A DNA stretch of 64,000 nt from Jiulongibacter sp024742395 (GTDB lineage Bacteria; Bacteroidota; Bacteroidia; Cytophagales; Spirosomataceae): the NCBI GenBank assembly GCA_965249455.1, contig OZ252236.1, positions 558,001 to 622,000 on the forward strand, given 5' to 3'. Shown one piece after another: positions 7,922 to 15,686 of the stretch. The notes under the pieces were generated by a model, which saw only the letters and a program-made list of their open reading frames with translations, searched no databases and was not told where the DNA came from. Both the position numbers and the translations under genes were made by a program. Within the stretch, counting starts at the first letter, position 1. The number at the start of each line of letters is the position of its first letter.

Positions 7922-9304
7922 ATGAAATCACCCAAACTAAGTCGAAGAAACTTCGTTGAGAAAACAATAAAAACTACAGCGGCAGCCATTGCGATGCCAA
8001 TGATTGTTCCATCATCTGTTTTTGGCAAAAACGCACCGTCAAATAAATTGCAAATTGGCCAAATAGGCTGTGGAAGAATTGCCCGCGATCACGATATGCC
8101 CGGCACCATGCAGCATGATGTAGCACGCTTAATTTCTGTATGCGATCTTGATTCAAACAGAAAAGTAGATGGAAAGAAGCTGGTGGAAGACTATTACAAG
8201 AAAAAGGGAACAACTGTAAACGTTAGCATGTATGACGACTACAGAGAGATGTTACTCAATAAAGAAATTGATGCGGTAATTGTAAGTACTCCTGATCATT
8301 GGCACGCACAGCCAGCCATAGAGGCCGCTTTAGCAGGCAAACATGTGTATCTTCAAAAGCCTACTTCCCTAACTATTGCCGAAGGCAGAATGTTAAGCGA
8401 TGTGATTAATCGTACCGGCAGAATACTTCAGGTAGGAACTCAGCAACGTTCCTCTCCGCAGTTTAGATACGCTGCTGAGCTGGTAAGAAACGGCAGGATA
8501 GGAAAACTTCATACCGTTAAGGTAGGTCTGCCAGGCGATCCGGGCGGGCCGTTAGCCGAAACTCAGCCTGTACCAGCAGGTTTTAATTTTGATATGTGGC
8601 TGGGCTCTACTCCTGAAATGCCTTATTCTGAAATGCTTGTGCATCCGCAAAAAGGTTACGGAAGACCTGGTTGGTTAAGAAAACGCCAGTTTGGGGCAGG
8701 TATGATCACCGGTTGGGGCCAGCATCACTATGATTCTGCCGCATGGGGTATGGACACTGAATATACCGGCCCTATCTCAGTAGAGGCCGTAGCAGAATTC
8801 CCAAAATCTGGTAGCTGGGATGTACACGGTGACTTTATGGTAAAAGCTGAATACGAGAATGGAATTACAATGCTAACCAGCGGTGGTTTTCCTAACGGAA
8901 TCAGATACGAAGGTACCGATGGGTGGATTTTTGTAACTCGTGGAGCTTACAGAGCCACCGCCTCTGATCCAATTCCTGAGAAAAACGGAGTGAAGTCTTT
9001 AGATGCCAGTGACCCTAAAATTCTTAATTCTGTCATTGGTAAAGATGAAATTCACCTTTACGAAAGTAATGAACAGCATGGCAACTGGCTCGACTGCATA
9101 CAGTCTGGTAAGCAACCCATTTCACCCGCTGAAATTGGCCATAGAACCTGCTCTATTTGTCTGATTAGTGACATTGCGATGCAATTGCCACGCAAGCTAA
9201 ACTGGAACCCAAAAACAGAGCGTTTTGTGAATGACGACGAAGCCAATAGCATGTTAAGCAGGCCTCAACGTTACCCTTATGGAACCAATTACGTAAAATA
9301 TTAA
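7922..9304 (+). CDS. Gfo/Idh/MocA family oxidoreductase, Tat-type signal
   Basis: NAD(P)-dependent sugar or polyol dehydrogenase of the Gfo/Idh/MocA family, 460 residues. It begins with a Tat-like leader (SRRNF followed by a hydrophobic AAAIAMPMIV stretch), so the folded, cofactor-loaded enzyme would be exported. The Rossmann motif IGQIGCGRIA is around residue 44-53. The family EKP motif appears as QKPTS near residue 145. The C-terminal Gfo/Idh domain follows. It lies between DUF6807 and a second oxidoreductase and likely oxidises a sugar or glycoside to a keto form; that is inference from neighbours. A terminator hairpin follows, so it may be the end of a two-gene unit. Confidence 0.85.
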   Translation: MKSPKLSRRNFVEKTIKTTAAAIAMPMIVPSSVFGKNAPSNKLQIGQIGCGRIARDHDMPGTMQHDVARLISVCDLDSNRKVDGKKLVEDYYKKKGTTVNVSMYDDYREMLLNKEIDAVIVSTPDHWHAQPAIEAALAGKHVYLQKPTSLTIAEGRMLSDVINRTGRILQVGTQQRSSPQFRYAAELVRNGRIGKLHTVKVGLPGDPGGPLAETQPVPAGFNFDMWLGSTPEMPYSEMLVHPQKGYGRPGWLRKRQFGAGMITGWGQHHYDSAAWGMDTEYTGPISVEAVAEFPKSGSWDVHGDFMVKAEYENGITMLTSGGFPNGIRYEGTDGWIFVTRGAYRATASDPIPEKNGVKSLDASDPKILNSVIGKDEIHLYESNEQHGNWLDCIQSGKQPISPAEIGHRTCSICLISDIAMQLPRKLNWNPKTERFVNDDEANSMLSRPQRYPYGTNYVKY

Positions 9305-9321
9305 CCCTTTTTCAACTCCAT

Positions 9322-9358
9322 AACACGGGTTTAGCTTATTAGCCAAATCCGTGTTTTT
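9322..9358 (+). terminator. Terminator after the first Gfo/Idh gene
   Basis: Eleven-base stem AACACGGGTTT (9322-9332) with AAATCCGTGTT (9345-9355), one G-U pair, twelve-base loop, then TTTTTC. It sits in the 66-base gap between the two oxidoreductase genes and may reduce rather than stop transcription into the second. Confidence 0.75.
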
Positions 9359-9370
9359 CGATTAAAACCT

Positions 9371-10720
9371 ATGAAGAAAATAACATTTTTAGCCTTAGCC
9401 GCTTTGGCCGCTTGTTCGCCAAAAGCCACAGAAGACATGACTGATAACAAAATACGCCTGATCACGCTGGACCCCGGGCATTTTCATGCAGCACTGGTTC
9501 AGAAGTCAATGTATGCAGACATAGATAGCACCGTGCATATATATGCTCCGGAGTCACCGGACCTTGACCTCCACATGGCTAAAATAGATCAGTACAATAG
9601 TCGTGAAGAAAACCCAACAAGCTGGAATTCTGAAATCTACAAAGGCGATGATTTCTTAGAGAAAATGTTAGAGGAAAAGGCCGGAAACGTAGTTGTGCTG
9701 GCAGGTAGCAACTTAAAGAAAACAGAGTATATATCTCAGTCTGTTAACAATGGTTTTCATGTTTTGGCTGATAAACCTATGGCTATTAATTCTGAGGACT
9801 ATGCACTGCTTAAAGAGGCTTTTGCTACCTCAAAAGAAAAGGGTCTTTTGCTGTACGATATCATGACTGAGCGTTCAGAAATTACCACTATTCTACAGAA
9901 AGAGCTTTCTCAAAACAAAGACCTTTTTGGTGAATTAGAAATTGGCTCACCTGAAAACCCTGCAGTAACGAAAGAATCTGTGCATCATTTCTTTAAATAT
10001 GTTTCAGGTTCTCCATTGATCAGACCTTCTTGGTTTTTTGACACCAAACAACAAGGCGAAGGCATAGTAGACGTAACTACTCACCTGATAGACCTGACCT
10101 TCTGGGAGTGTTTCCCAAATCAGATTATTGGCGATGAAAACGTAGAATTAGTGGCAGCCAGAAGGTGGCCTACTGTTTTAACTCCTACAGATTTTGAAAA
10201 GGTAACCGGCAAAACAGAGTTTCCGGACTTCTTACAAAGTAGTATAAAAGAAGGCAATCTGGAGACTTACGCTAATGGAGAGATCAATTACACAATCAAA
10301 GGACATCATGCTAAAGTCTCCGTGATTTGGAATTATCAGGCTCCGGAAGGCACCGGAGATACCCACTATTCTATCATGAGAGGCACTAAAGCCAATTTGG
10401 TGATTCGTCAGGGAGCCGAGCAAAGTTATAAACCTACGTTATACATTGAGCCGGTAGTAGAAATCTCGCAGGAAGAAGCTCAGGCTTCTATAGACAAGTT
10501 ATTGTCAACGTATGATGGCCTAAGTCTTGAGAAAAGCTCTGCAGGCTGGAAAGTGAATATTCCTGAAAAGTACAATATTGGTCATGAAGCTCATTTTGCT
10601 CAGGTAATGGAGCGATTCATTGACTATTACAAAAATGGTACAATGCCGGAATGGGAAGTGCCAAATATTCTTACAAAATATGGACTTTCTACCAGAGCCT
10701 TAGAAATGGCAAAGAAGTAA
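9371..10720 (+). CDS. Gfo/Idh-type putative oxidoreductase, lipoprotein
   Basis: Second oxidoreductase-like protein, 449 residues, with an N-terminal nucleotide-binding region and the 'putative oxidoreductase C-terminal' type of tail seen in Bacteroidota. It starts with a lipoprotein signal (MKKITFLALAALAAC, lipid on C15). The N-lobe shows LDPGHFHAALVQ and a DKPMAI motif equivalent to EKP around residue 137. Because it is anchored outside the cytoplasm, cofactor supply is a question; some members keep NAD tightly bound. It lies in the same direction as DUF6807 and the Tat-type oxidoreductase and probably works on the same pathway. Confidence 0.75.
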   Translation: MKKITFLALAALAACSPKATEDMTDNKIRLITLDPGHFHAALVQKSMYADIDSTVHIYAPESPDLDLHMAKIDQYNSREENPTSWNSEIYKGDDFLEKMLEEKAGNVVVLAGSNLKKTEYISQSVNNGFHVLADKPMAINSEDYALLKEAFATSKEKGLLLYDIMTERSEITTILQKELSQNKDLFGELEIGSPENPAVTKESVHHFFKYVSGSPLIRPSWFFDTKQQGEGIVDVTTHLIDLTFWECFPNQIIGDENVELVAARRWPTVLTPTDFEKVTGKTEFPDFLQSSIKEGNLETYANGEINYTIKGHHAKVSVIWNYQAPEGTGDTHYSIMRGTKANLVIRQGAEQSYKPTLYIEPVVEISQEEAQASIDKLLSTYDGLSLEKSSAGWKVNIPEKYNIGHEAHFAQVMERFIDYYKNGTMPEWEVPNILTKYGLSTRALEMAKK

Positions 10721-10828
10721 TTGGGAAGCAAGCTAAATCCCCTCTCCGGAGGAATTGTTTCCTTACATTGTCTATTGGTGGGCGTAGTTAATTACTATAA
10801 TATCTTTCACTATTCAAAAGGCATTATA

Positions 10829-11575
10829 ATGAAAAAAAACATCATATTCCTTCTTCTGTGTCCTTTAATCTTAAAGGCTCAAGTAACTTCCACAGTTTAC
10901 TCTTTTGAGAAACCTGCTGCAGTAGAAAAAGGTAAGATTGAAAAGAGAATGCATTTTATCGGTGAAACACTAGACTTTGAAACGCTCAGTATGGAGTCAT
11001 TTCTGTTTCATAAAAATGCGGAGATAAACCTGCAAAACAACTTAATGGAACAGTTGGTCTTAGTAAAAAGTGGAACTCCAACATTTTCCTTTGGCCAGGA
11101 AAGTAAGACAATGGGGCCCGGAAGCATTAGTGTACTAATGCCAGGAGAAAGCCTCTCAATTAATGCTTCGAAAGATGCTGAAATCTATCTGATGAAATAC
11201 AAAGCCAAAGAAGGTCAAAGCTTGGATAGAGGAAATGAAAACGGCGGTTCTTTTATGATTGACTGGAATAACGTCAGCTATAAAACCCATGATAAAGGTG
11301 GCATAAGGAAGTTCTACGATAAACCAACGGCAGCCTGTAAACGAATGGAAATGCACGTTTCAAACTTAAACCCTGGTATCAAAAGTCATGAACCACATAC
11401 CCATAGAGCCCCTGAAATCATTTTAATGATCAAAGGAAAATCAGAAATGGAAATTGACGGTAAAGTGTACCCTGCAAAAACCGGAGACATTTACTTTGTA
11501 GAATCAATGGTACCTCATGCCATAAAAAACATTGACACCGAACAGATTCAATATTTTGCTTATCAGTTTGAATAA
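10829..11575 (+). CDS. Secreted cupin-domain protein
   Basis: Exported bicupin-like protein, 248 residues. The start at 10829 (MKKNIIFLLLCPLILKA-Q) gives a signal peptide; the longer frame from 10721 directly abuts the upstream stop and looks artefactual. The C-terminal cupin has the metal-binding pattern HEPHTHRAPEIILMIKG followed by GDIYFVESMVPHAI, with the expected His, His, Glu and His ligands. The N-terminal half has a weaker cupin-like strand pattern. Cupins in such clusters may isomerise or epimerise sugars or simply bind them. A strong terminator follows. Confidence 0.8.
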   Translation: MKKNIIFLLLCPLILKAQVTSTVYSFEKPAAVEKGKIEKRMHFIGETLDFETLSMESFLFHKNAEINLQNNLMEQLVLVKSGTPTFSFGQESKTMGPGSISVLMPGESLSINASKDAEIYLMKYKAKEGQSLDRGNENGGSFMIDWNNVSYKTHDKGGIRKFYDKPTAACKRMEMHVSNLNPGIKSHEPHTHRAPEIILMIKGKSEMEIDGKVYPAKTGDIYFVESMVPHAIKNIDTEQIQYFAYQFE

Positions 11576-11576
11576 A

Positions 11577-11610
11577 AAAAAGAGCTGACCTTATGCGATC
11601 AGCTCTTTTA
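11577..11610. terminator. Bidirectional terminator, cupin / M49-like genes
   Basis: Ten-base perfect stem AAAGAGCTGA (11579-11588) and TCAGCTCTTT (11599-11608), preceded by an A-run and followed by T residues. It lies between convergent genes ending at 11575 and 11631. Confidence 0.85.
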
Positions 11611-11630
11611 AAATCTTTGATGATATAGCA

Positions 11631-13253
11631 TTAAAGGCCTAATACCTCCACCCCTTGTTTAAATACAATATCTCTTGGAATACCGGCCTTCCCTACTCTA
11701 TCAAGATCTTTTTGTAGGTCTGCACCCACAATTCCTTTCTCATCAAAAAGTTTGGTTACTCCAGCATAATCACCATTACCCTGCAAGTTTAAAATCTTTT
11801 CCGAAAGGCCATTCATAGCTTTCTGGAAGGCTTCAAAGTTTACTTTGTACGTTCCTTTCTCAGCATTATATGTAAACGCATTTTGTTCTTTAAAATAATT
11901 AAAGCGAATCATATTAGCTTTGCCATGAGCACTGGATGCTCCAAAACGAATAGATCTGAAAATACCTGCAAGGAAAGTGGTGTAATAGTCCATTAATTCT
12001 CCTTCTATTTCACCTTTGCTATGCAACTGAGTGACCATGTACAAGCCCAAAATATCTGCTTTACCCTCTTCCAAAGCCGATCCATGTTCCTTTAACGCTT
12101 CTCTTACTGTACCTCTGCCATCAATGGTATTTTTAATACCTAAGCCATGTGCCACTTCATGAAACATGGTATTGGCAAAAAAGGCATCGAAAGTAACATG
12201 TTTTCTTTGTGATTCATCTATCAATAAATCGCTGATCGGTAACATGATTTTGTCAAATTTCGCCTGCATGGCATTTTTTAATTGAAGTCGGCGTGTGCCC
12301 TTCTCTAATTGCACCCTTTCGTCGTTAGGAAGATTTATCGCAATCGTTTTGCCTCCAGAATTACAATCTCCAGCATAATATACCACATCATAAGCATTCA
12401 GGTCTGAGTCTGTTCCTGGCTTTTCTTTTTTGTATTCGTCTGCTACGGGCAAATTTGCCTGAAGTTCTGGAAGAAAAGAAACAAATTTTGCCAATCGCTC
12501 AGACCATTTAATGTCTTTAATTAAAACATAGGCTTCATGTGCTGCCTTATAATTGAATAGCTGGTCTTCATAGTTTTCTATAGGCCCTACTACAAAGTCA
12601 ATCATATTGTTTTTCATGTCCATCCAGGCCAAATCACTCGCCAAATAATCGTCAGTGAGCAAAGCCTCCGACCTGAGCGTTAAATACTTTTTAAAGCCCT
12701 CATCATCTGCTAACTCTGCCGCTTGCTTAAGAAGTTCTGAAGCCCTCTTTATTTCATTTTCAAAGGCCTTGTGATAGGGAACTGTATAGAGCTGCCCATC
12801 CTTATTTCTTTTAACCAATGTATATAAACTTGCCTTATCCTTACTTTCAAAAGCCTCAAACTCCTCCTTGGTCATATCCAGCGGGTAATACTGAGCTCCT
12901 GCAGGTTTCTCTCCTACTCCGGCAATAAAGGGCTCGTTCCCTCTTAACCTGTCCCACGGGCCATAATTGTATTGTACAAATGTTTTAGCAGCCTCCTCTG
13001 AAAGAGTATCTAAAAGGGCATTCTTATCTCCGTAGGCCTCTTTCCAGAAAATGTCATCCATTATTTGAGCGACTTCTATGAGAATAGGAATCATCCTCTT
13101 TTGATTCTCAGATAGATGGCTTAAATCTGTGGTAAGTGTAAATTCAGCATATTCGTTGACTTTTTTCTGCATCTCGGACTCCTCTGGTTCAGAGACCGGT
13201 ACACAAGCAAATGAAAGTGCACCAAGGAGAATAAGGGAAGTAAGTTTTTTCAT
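11631..13253 (-). CDS. M49-like zinc metallopeptidase, lipoprotein
   Basis: Probable zinc peptidase related to dipeptidyl-peptidase III, 540 residues, with lipoprotein signal MKKLTSLILLGALSFAC. The active site reads FHEVAHGLG, and a second conserved segment EEGKADILG about 50 residues later supplies the probable third ligand, as ECRAEA-type motifs do in the M49 family. Classical DPP III has HEXXXH (HELLGH); here the histidines are spaced HEXXH, so the family label is tentative. The gene is monocistronic, with a terminator shared with the cupin gene and a repeat array upstream. It probably degrades peptides in the periplasm or at the outer membrane. Confidence 0.7.
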   Translation of the reverse strand: MKKLTSLILLGALSFACVPVSEPEESEMQKKVNEYAEFTLTTDLSHLSENQKRMIPILIEVAQIMDDIFWKEAYGDKNALLDTLSEEAAKTFVQYNYGPWDRLRGNEPFIAGVGEKPAGAQYYPLDMTKEEFEAFESKDKASLYTLVKRNKDGQLYTVPYHKAFENEIKRASELLKQAAELADDEGFKKYLTLRSEALLTDDYLASDLAWMDMKNNMIDFVVGPIENYEDQLFNYKAAHEAYVLIKDIKWSERLAKFVSFLPELQANLPVADEYKKEKPGTDSDLNAYDVVYYAGDCNSGGKTIAINLPNDERVQLEKGTRRLQLKNAMQAKFDKIMLPISDLLIDESQRKHVTFDAFFANTMFHEVAHGLGIKNTIDGRGTVREALKEHGSALEEGKADILGLYMVTQLHSKGEIEGELMDYYTTFLAGIFRSIRFGASSAHGKANMIRFNYFKEQNAFTYNAEKGTYKVNFEAFQKAMNGLSEKILNLQGNGDYAGVTKLFDEKGIVGADLQKDLDRVGKAGIPRDIVFKQGVEVLGL

Positions 13254-13373
13254 AGGATTATTGATTTTCAGGATGTTGATAGCGTAAAATAAACTGGATG
13301 TTCTTTATGAACCAAGATTTAAACCTTAATTCCATATTACAGGCTTTAAAACAATAGCTTCCGAAAAGCAATG

Positions 13374-13960
13374 AAAAATCTCCGCCCCGGCGGGGTGGAT
13401 GCCTGATGTAGGCGGCAGATGGGGTGAGTAAACGCCATAAGTAACATTGTAAGAAACCGACCCCGGCCTATGGCCAACCCTCTCTGGAGGGGATTTGCTA
13501 TTGCCAATAAATGAATGCATAGAACACGAATATCCCCGCCCCGGTGGGGTGGATGCCTGACGTAGACGGCAAACGGGGTGGGTATACACCGTAAGTAACA
13601 TTGTAAGAAAAACCCACCCCGACCTGTGGCCACCCCTCCCTGGAGGGGATTTGCTATTGCCAAATAATGAAAGCGTAGAACACAAAAATCCCGCCTCGGC
13701 GGGGTGGATGCCTGACGAAGGCGGCAGACAGGGTGGGTGTACTCCACAAGTAACATTGCAAGAAAAACCCACCCCGGCCTGCGGCCACCCCTCCCTGGAG
13801 GGGATTTGCTATTGCCAATAAATGAAAGCGTAGAACACAAAAATCCCGCCTCGGCGGGGTGGATGCCTGACGAAGGCGGCAGACAGGGTGGGTGTACTCC
13901 ACAAGTAACATTGCAAGAAACCCACCCCGGCCTGCGGCCACCCCTCCCTGGAGGGGATGC
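13374..13960. repeat. Four-unit REP/BIME-like tandem array, ~155-base period
   Basis: Four imperfect direct repeats of about 155 bases. The anchor GGATGCCTGA occurs at 13397, 13551, 13706 and 13861, giving steps of 154, 155 and 155. Within each unit a GC-rich element beginning ATCCCGCC...GGCGGGGTGG and ending GGGTGGGT faces an inverted relative that, read on the minus strand, begins ATCCCCTCC...GGAGGGGTGG and ends GGGGTGGGT. The two are about 25-30 bases apart and can fold into a large hairpin. A non-palindromic spacer (TTGCTATTGCCAA...) joins units; the fourth unit stops before it. The last two units are nearly identical. This is the layout of paired REP sequences. Open frames across it, rich in Pro/Arg/Gly, are artefacts. 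Confidence 0.85.
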
Positions 13961-14009
13961 TGCTTTATATGAATAAATTGAATTCCAGGGAGATAAATAT
14001 CTTAAAACA

Positions 14010-14038
14010 AAAAAGGCCAGCATTACTGCTGACCTTTT
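14010..14038 (-). terminator. Terminator of tRNA-Phe
   Basis: On the minus strand AAAAGGTCAGCA pairs with TGCTGGCCTTTT through one G-U pair and a four-base loop, followed by more T residues. It lies just after the CCA end of the tRNA gene. Confidence 0.75.
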
Positions 14039-14042
14039 GAAG

Positions 14043-14118
14043 TGGTGGTGATGGACGGAATCGAACCGCCGACACAAGGATTTTCAGTCCTTTGCTCTAC
14101 CGACTGAGCTACATCACC
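14043..14118 (-). tRNA. tRNA-Phe (GAA)
   Basis: 76-base tRNA read on the minus strand. The acceptor stem GGTGATG pairs perfectly with CATCACC, with discriminator A and an encoded CCA. The D-loop has AGCTCAGTCGGTAGAGC, the anticodon loop CTGAAAA gives anticodon GAA (Phe), and the T-loop reads TTCGATT. A textbook Bacteroidota promoter lies upstream and a terminator downstream, so it is transcribed alone. Confidence 0.97.
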
Positions 14119-14155
14119 ATTGTGATTACACCACCTTTCCCATATTTTGGGAGTG

Positions 14156-14186
14156 CAAAAATAGATAAAAAGGTTTTCCCAGCAAA
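14156..14186 (-). promoter_or_regulatory. Promoter of tRNA-Phe
   Basis: On the minus strand TTTG (14183-14186) is followed after 19 bases by TATTTTTG (14156-14163), matching the Bacteroidota consensus TTTG-N19-TAnnTTTG. Transcription would begin about 30 bases before the tRNA. Confidence 0.8.
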
Positions 14187-14246
14187 CATTTTTAATTTTT
14201 CTGTGAAAAAAATATTCTCTTTTAAATTTCATTCATTTTTATGACC

Positions 14247-14276
14247 TTTGCTTAGTATGCAAGCATACTAATTTTT
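14247..14276 (+). promoter_or_regulatory. Promoter with a 20-base palindromic operator in its spacer
   Basis: TTTG (14247-14250) and a near -7 box TAATTTTT (14269-14276) are 18 bases apart. The spacer holds a perfect palindrome TTAGTATGC-AA-GCATACTAA (14252-14271), ending 17 bases before the start of the Fe-S protein gene. A dimeric repressor bound here would block RNA polymerase. The dyad resembles MarR- or TetR-type operators only in general form; the regulator is not in the window. Confidence 0.6.
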
Positions 14277-14288
14277 ATCCCTATTCAT

Positions 14289-15614
14289 ATGGCCTATTTA
14301 CAGCAAGCACTTTTTGTTATCGTTCTGGGAATTGCAGTCTATCTGATAGCCCGCAGAGTTCTCTTAATTAAGAAAACCATTCAGCTTGGAAAAGCGGATG
14401 ATAGAACGGATCAACCTGGTATTCGCCTTAAAACAATGCTCCGCATAGCTTTTGGCCAGAAAAAAATGTTTGACAGACCCATAGTAGGTGCTCTTCATTT
14501 TCTTGTATATGCAGGTTTTATTCTAATTAATATCGAAGTTCTTGAAATCATCATTGATGGTATTTTTGGTACTCATCGTGTATTGTCTGGCCCGCTAGGC
14601 TCATTTTATCCTGTTGTCATAAACTTTTTTGAAGTACTTGCACTTGGCGTTATTGCAGCTTGTGTGGTTTTCCTTGTTAGAAGAAATATTCTGAAAATTA
14701 ATCGTTTGCATCCTGCAGGATCAAAAGAAATGAATGGATGGCCGGCAATGGACGCCAATATCATCCTTGTGTTTGAAATTGCATTGATGATGGCCTTCCT
14801 TAAAATGAATGCTGCAGATGCCATATTGCAAGCAAGAGAAGTGGGGCATTTCGCTGAAATAAATACGGGGACTTTCTGGATAAGTCAGTGGCTTATTCCA
14901 ATACTGGATAACTTTTCTTCAGAGCTTTTGGTTATTACTGAAAGAGGAGCTTGGTGGTTTCATATTGTCGGCATTCTTGCTTTTGCTTTGTATGTTACAT
15001 ACTCCAAGCACCTTCATATCGCCTTAGCTTTTCCTAATACTTATTTCGCTGATCTGAAACCTCGCGGACAGATGACGAATATGCCTGCAGTAACTAAAGA
15101 GGTGAGAATTATGATGGAACTTGACCAGCCTTCAGAAAATGAAGAAGATGCGGGTAGGTTCGGAGCTAAAGATATAGAAGATTTAAGTTGGAAAAACCTG
15201 ATGGACGCCTACAGCTGCACAGAATGCGGCAGATGTACCTCCCAATGCCCGGCAAACATCACCGGCAAACTTCTATCGCCCCGTAAAATCATGATGAGCA
15301 CCAGAGACAGACTTGAGGACATTCAGAAAGGCTGGTTAAAAAATGGTTACGATCACAAGGATGAAAAGTCTCTCAATGGTGATTATATCAAAGAGGAAGA
15401 ATTGCTTGCCTGTACGAGTTGTAACGCCTGTGTAGAAGCTTGCCCTGTACTAATCAACCCATTGGATATCATATTACAGCTTCGCAGATACAATGTCATG
15501 GAGGAGTCAAAAGCTCCACAATCCTGGAATATGATGTTTCAGAACCTGGAAACCAATATGGCTCCATGGAAGTTTTCTCCGGATGATAGAATGAAATGGG
15601 CGAGTGAGTCGTAA
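14289..15614 (+). CDS. Membrane-bound (4Fe-4S) HdrD/GlpC-like electron-transfer protein
   Basis: Electron-transfer protein of 441 residues. The N-terminal ~260 residues hold several membrane helices of the type found in nitrate-reductase gamma-like cytochrome subunits. They are followed by two [4Fe-4S] motifs, CTECGRCTSQCP and CTSCNACVEACP, about 70 residues apart. In related organisms this protein pairs with a second Fe-S protein carrying the CCG domains that contact the substrate or quinone; no CCG domain is present here and the next gene is anmK, so the partner is elsewhere. A role in acyl-CoA or glycolate/lactate oxidation linked to menaquinone is possible. Expression is probably controlled through the palindrome in its promoter. 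Confidence 0.8.
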   Translation: MAYLQQALFVIVLGIAVYLIARRVLLIKKTIQLGKADDRTDQPGIRLKTMLRIAFGQKKMFDRPIVGALHFLVYAGFILINIEVLEIIIDGIFGTHRVLSGPLGSFYPVVINFFEVLALGVIAACVVFLVRRNILKINRLHPAGSKEMNGWPAMDANIILVFEIALMMAFLKMNAADAILQAREVGHFAEINTGTFWISQWLIPILDNFSSELLVITERGAWWFHIVGILAFALYVTYSKHLHIALAFPNTYFADLKPRGQMTNMPAVTKEVRIMMELDQPSENEEDAGRFGAKDIEDLSWKNLMDAYSCTECGRCTSQCPANITGKLLSPRKIMMSTRDRLEDIQKGWLKNGYDHKDEKSLNGDYIKEEELLACTSCNACVEACPVLINPLDIILQLRRYNVMEESKAPQSWNMMFQNLETNMAPWKFSPDDRMKWASES

Positions 15615-15635
15615 GCAGACTTCACTTATTTAGAT

Positions 15636-15664
15636 TTTGTGTAGAGCCTTATTGATTACATTTG
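15636..15664 (+). promoter_or_regulatory. Promoter of anmK
   Basis: TTTG at 15636-15639 and TACATTTG at 15657-15664 (17-base spacing), about 22 bases before the anmK ATG. The -7 box is a perfect TAnnTTTG. Confidence 0.6.
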
Positions 15665-15686
15665 CGAGTGTCAATTACGTCTACCT

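Noticed and set aside
13374..13960. CRISPR array
   Set aside because: The period (155) and internal inverted pairs do not match short direct repeats with unique spacers; no cas genes nearby.
13326..14077. Several ORFs in the repeat array
   Set aside because: They translate the GC-rich repeats in several frames, with Pro/Arg/Gly-rich products of no known family; repeat artefacts.
14023..14232. ORF across the tRNA-Phe gene
   Set aside because: It reads through the tRNA and terminator, so it is not coding.
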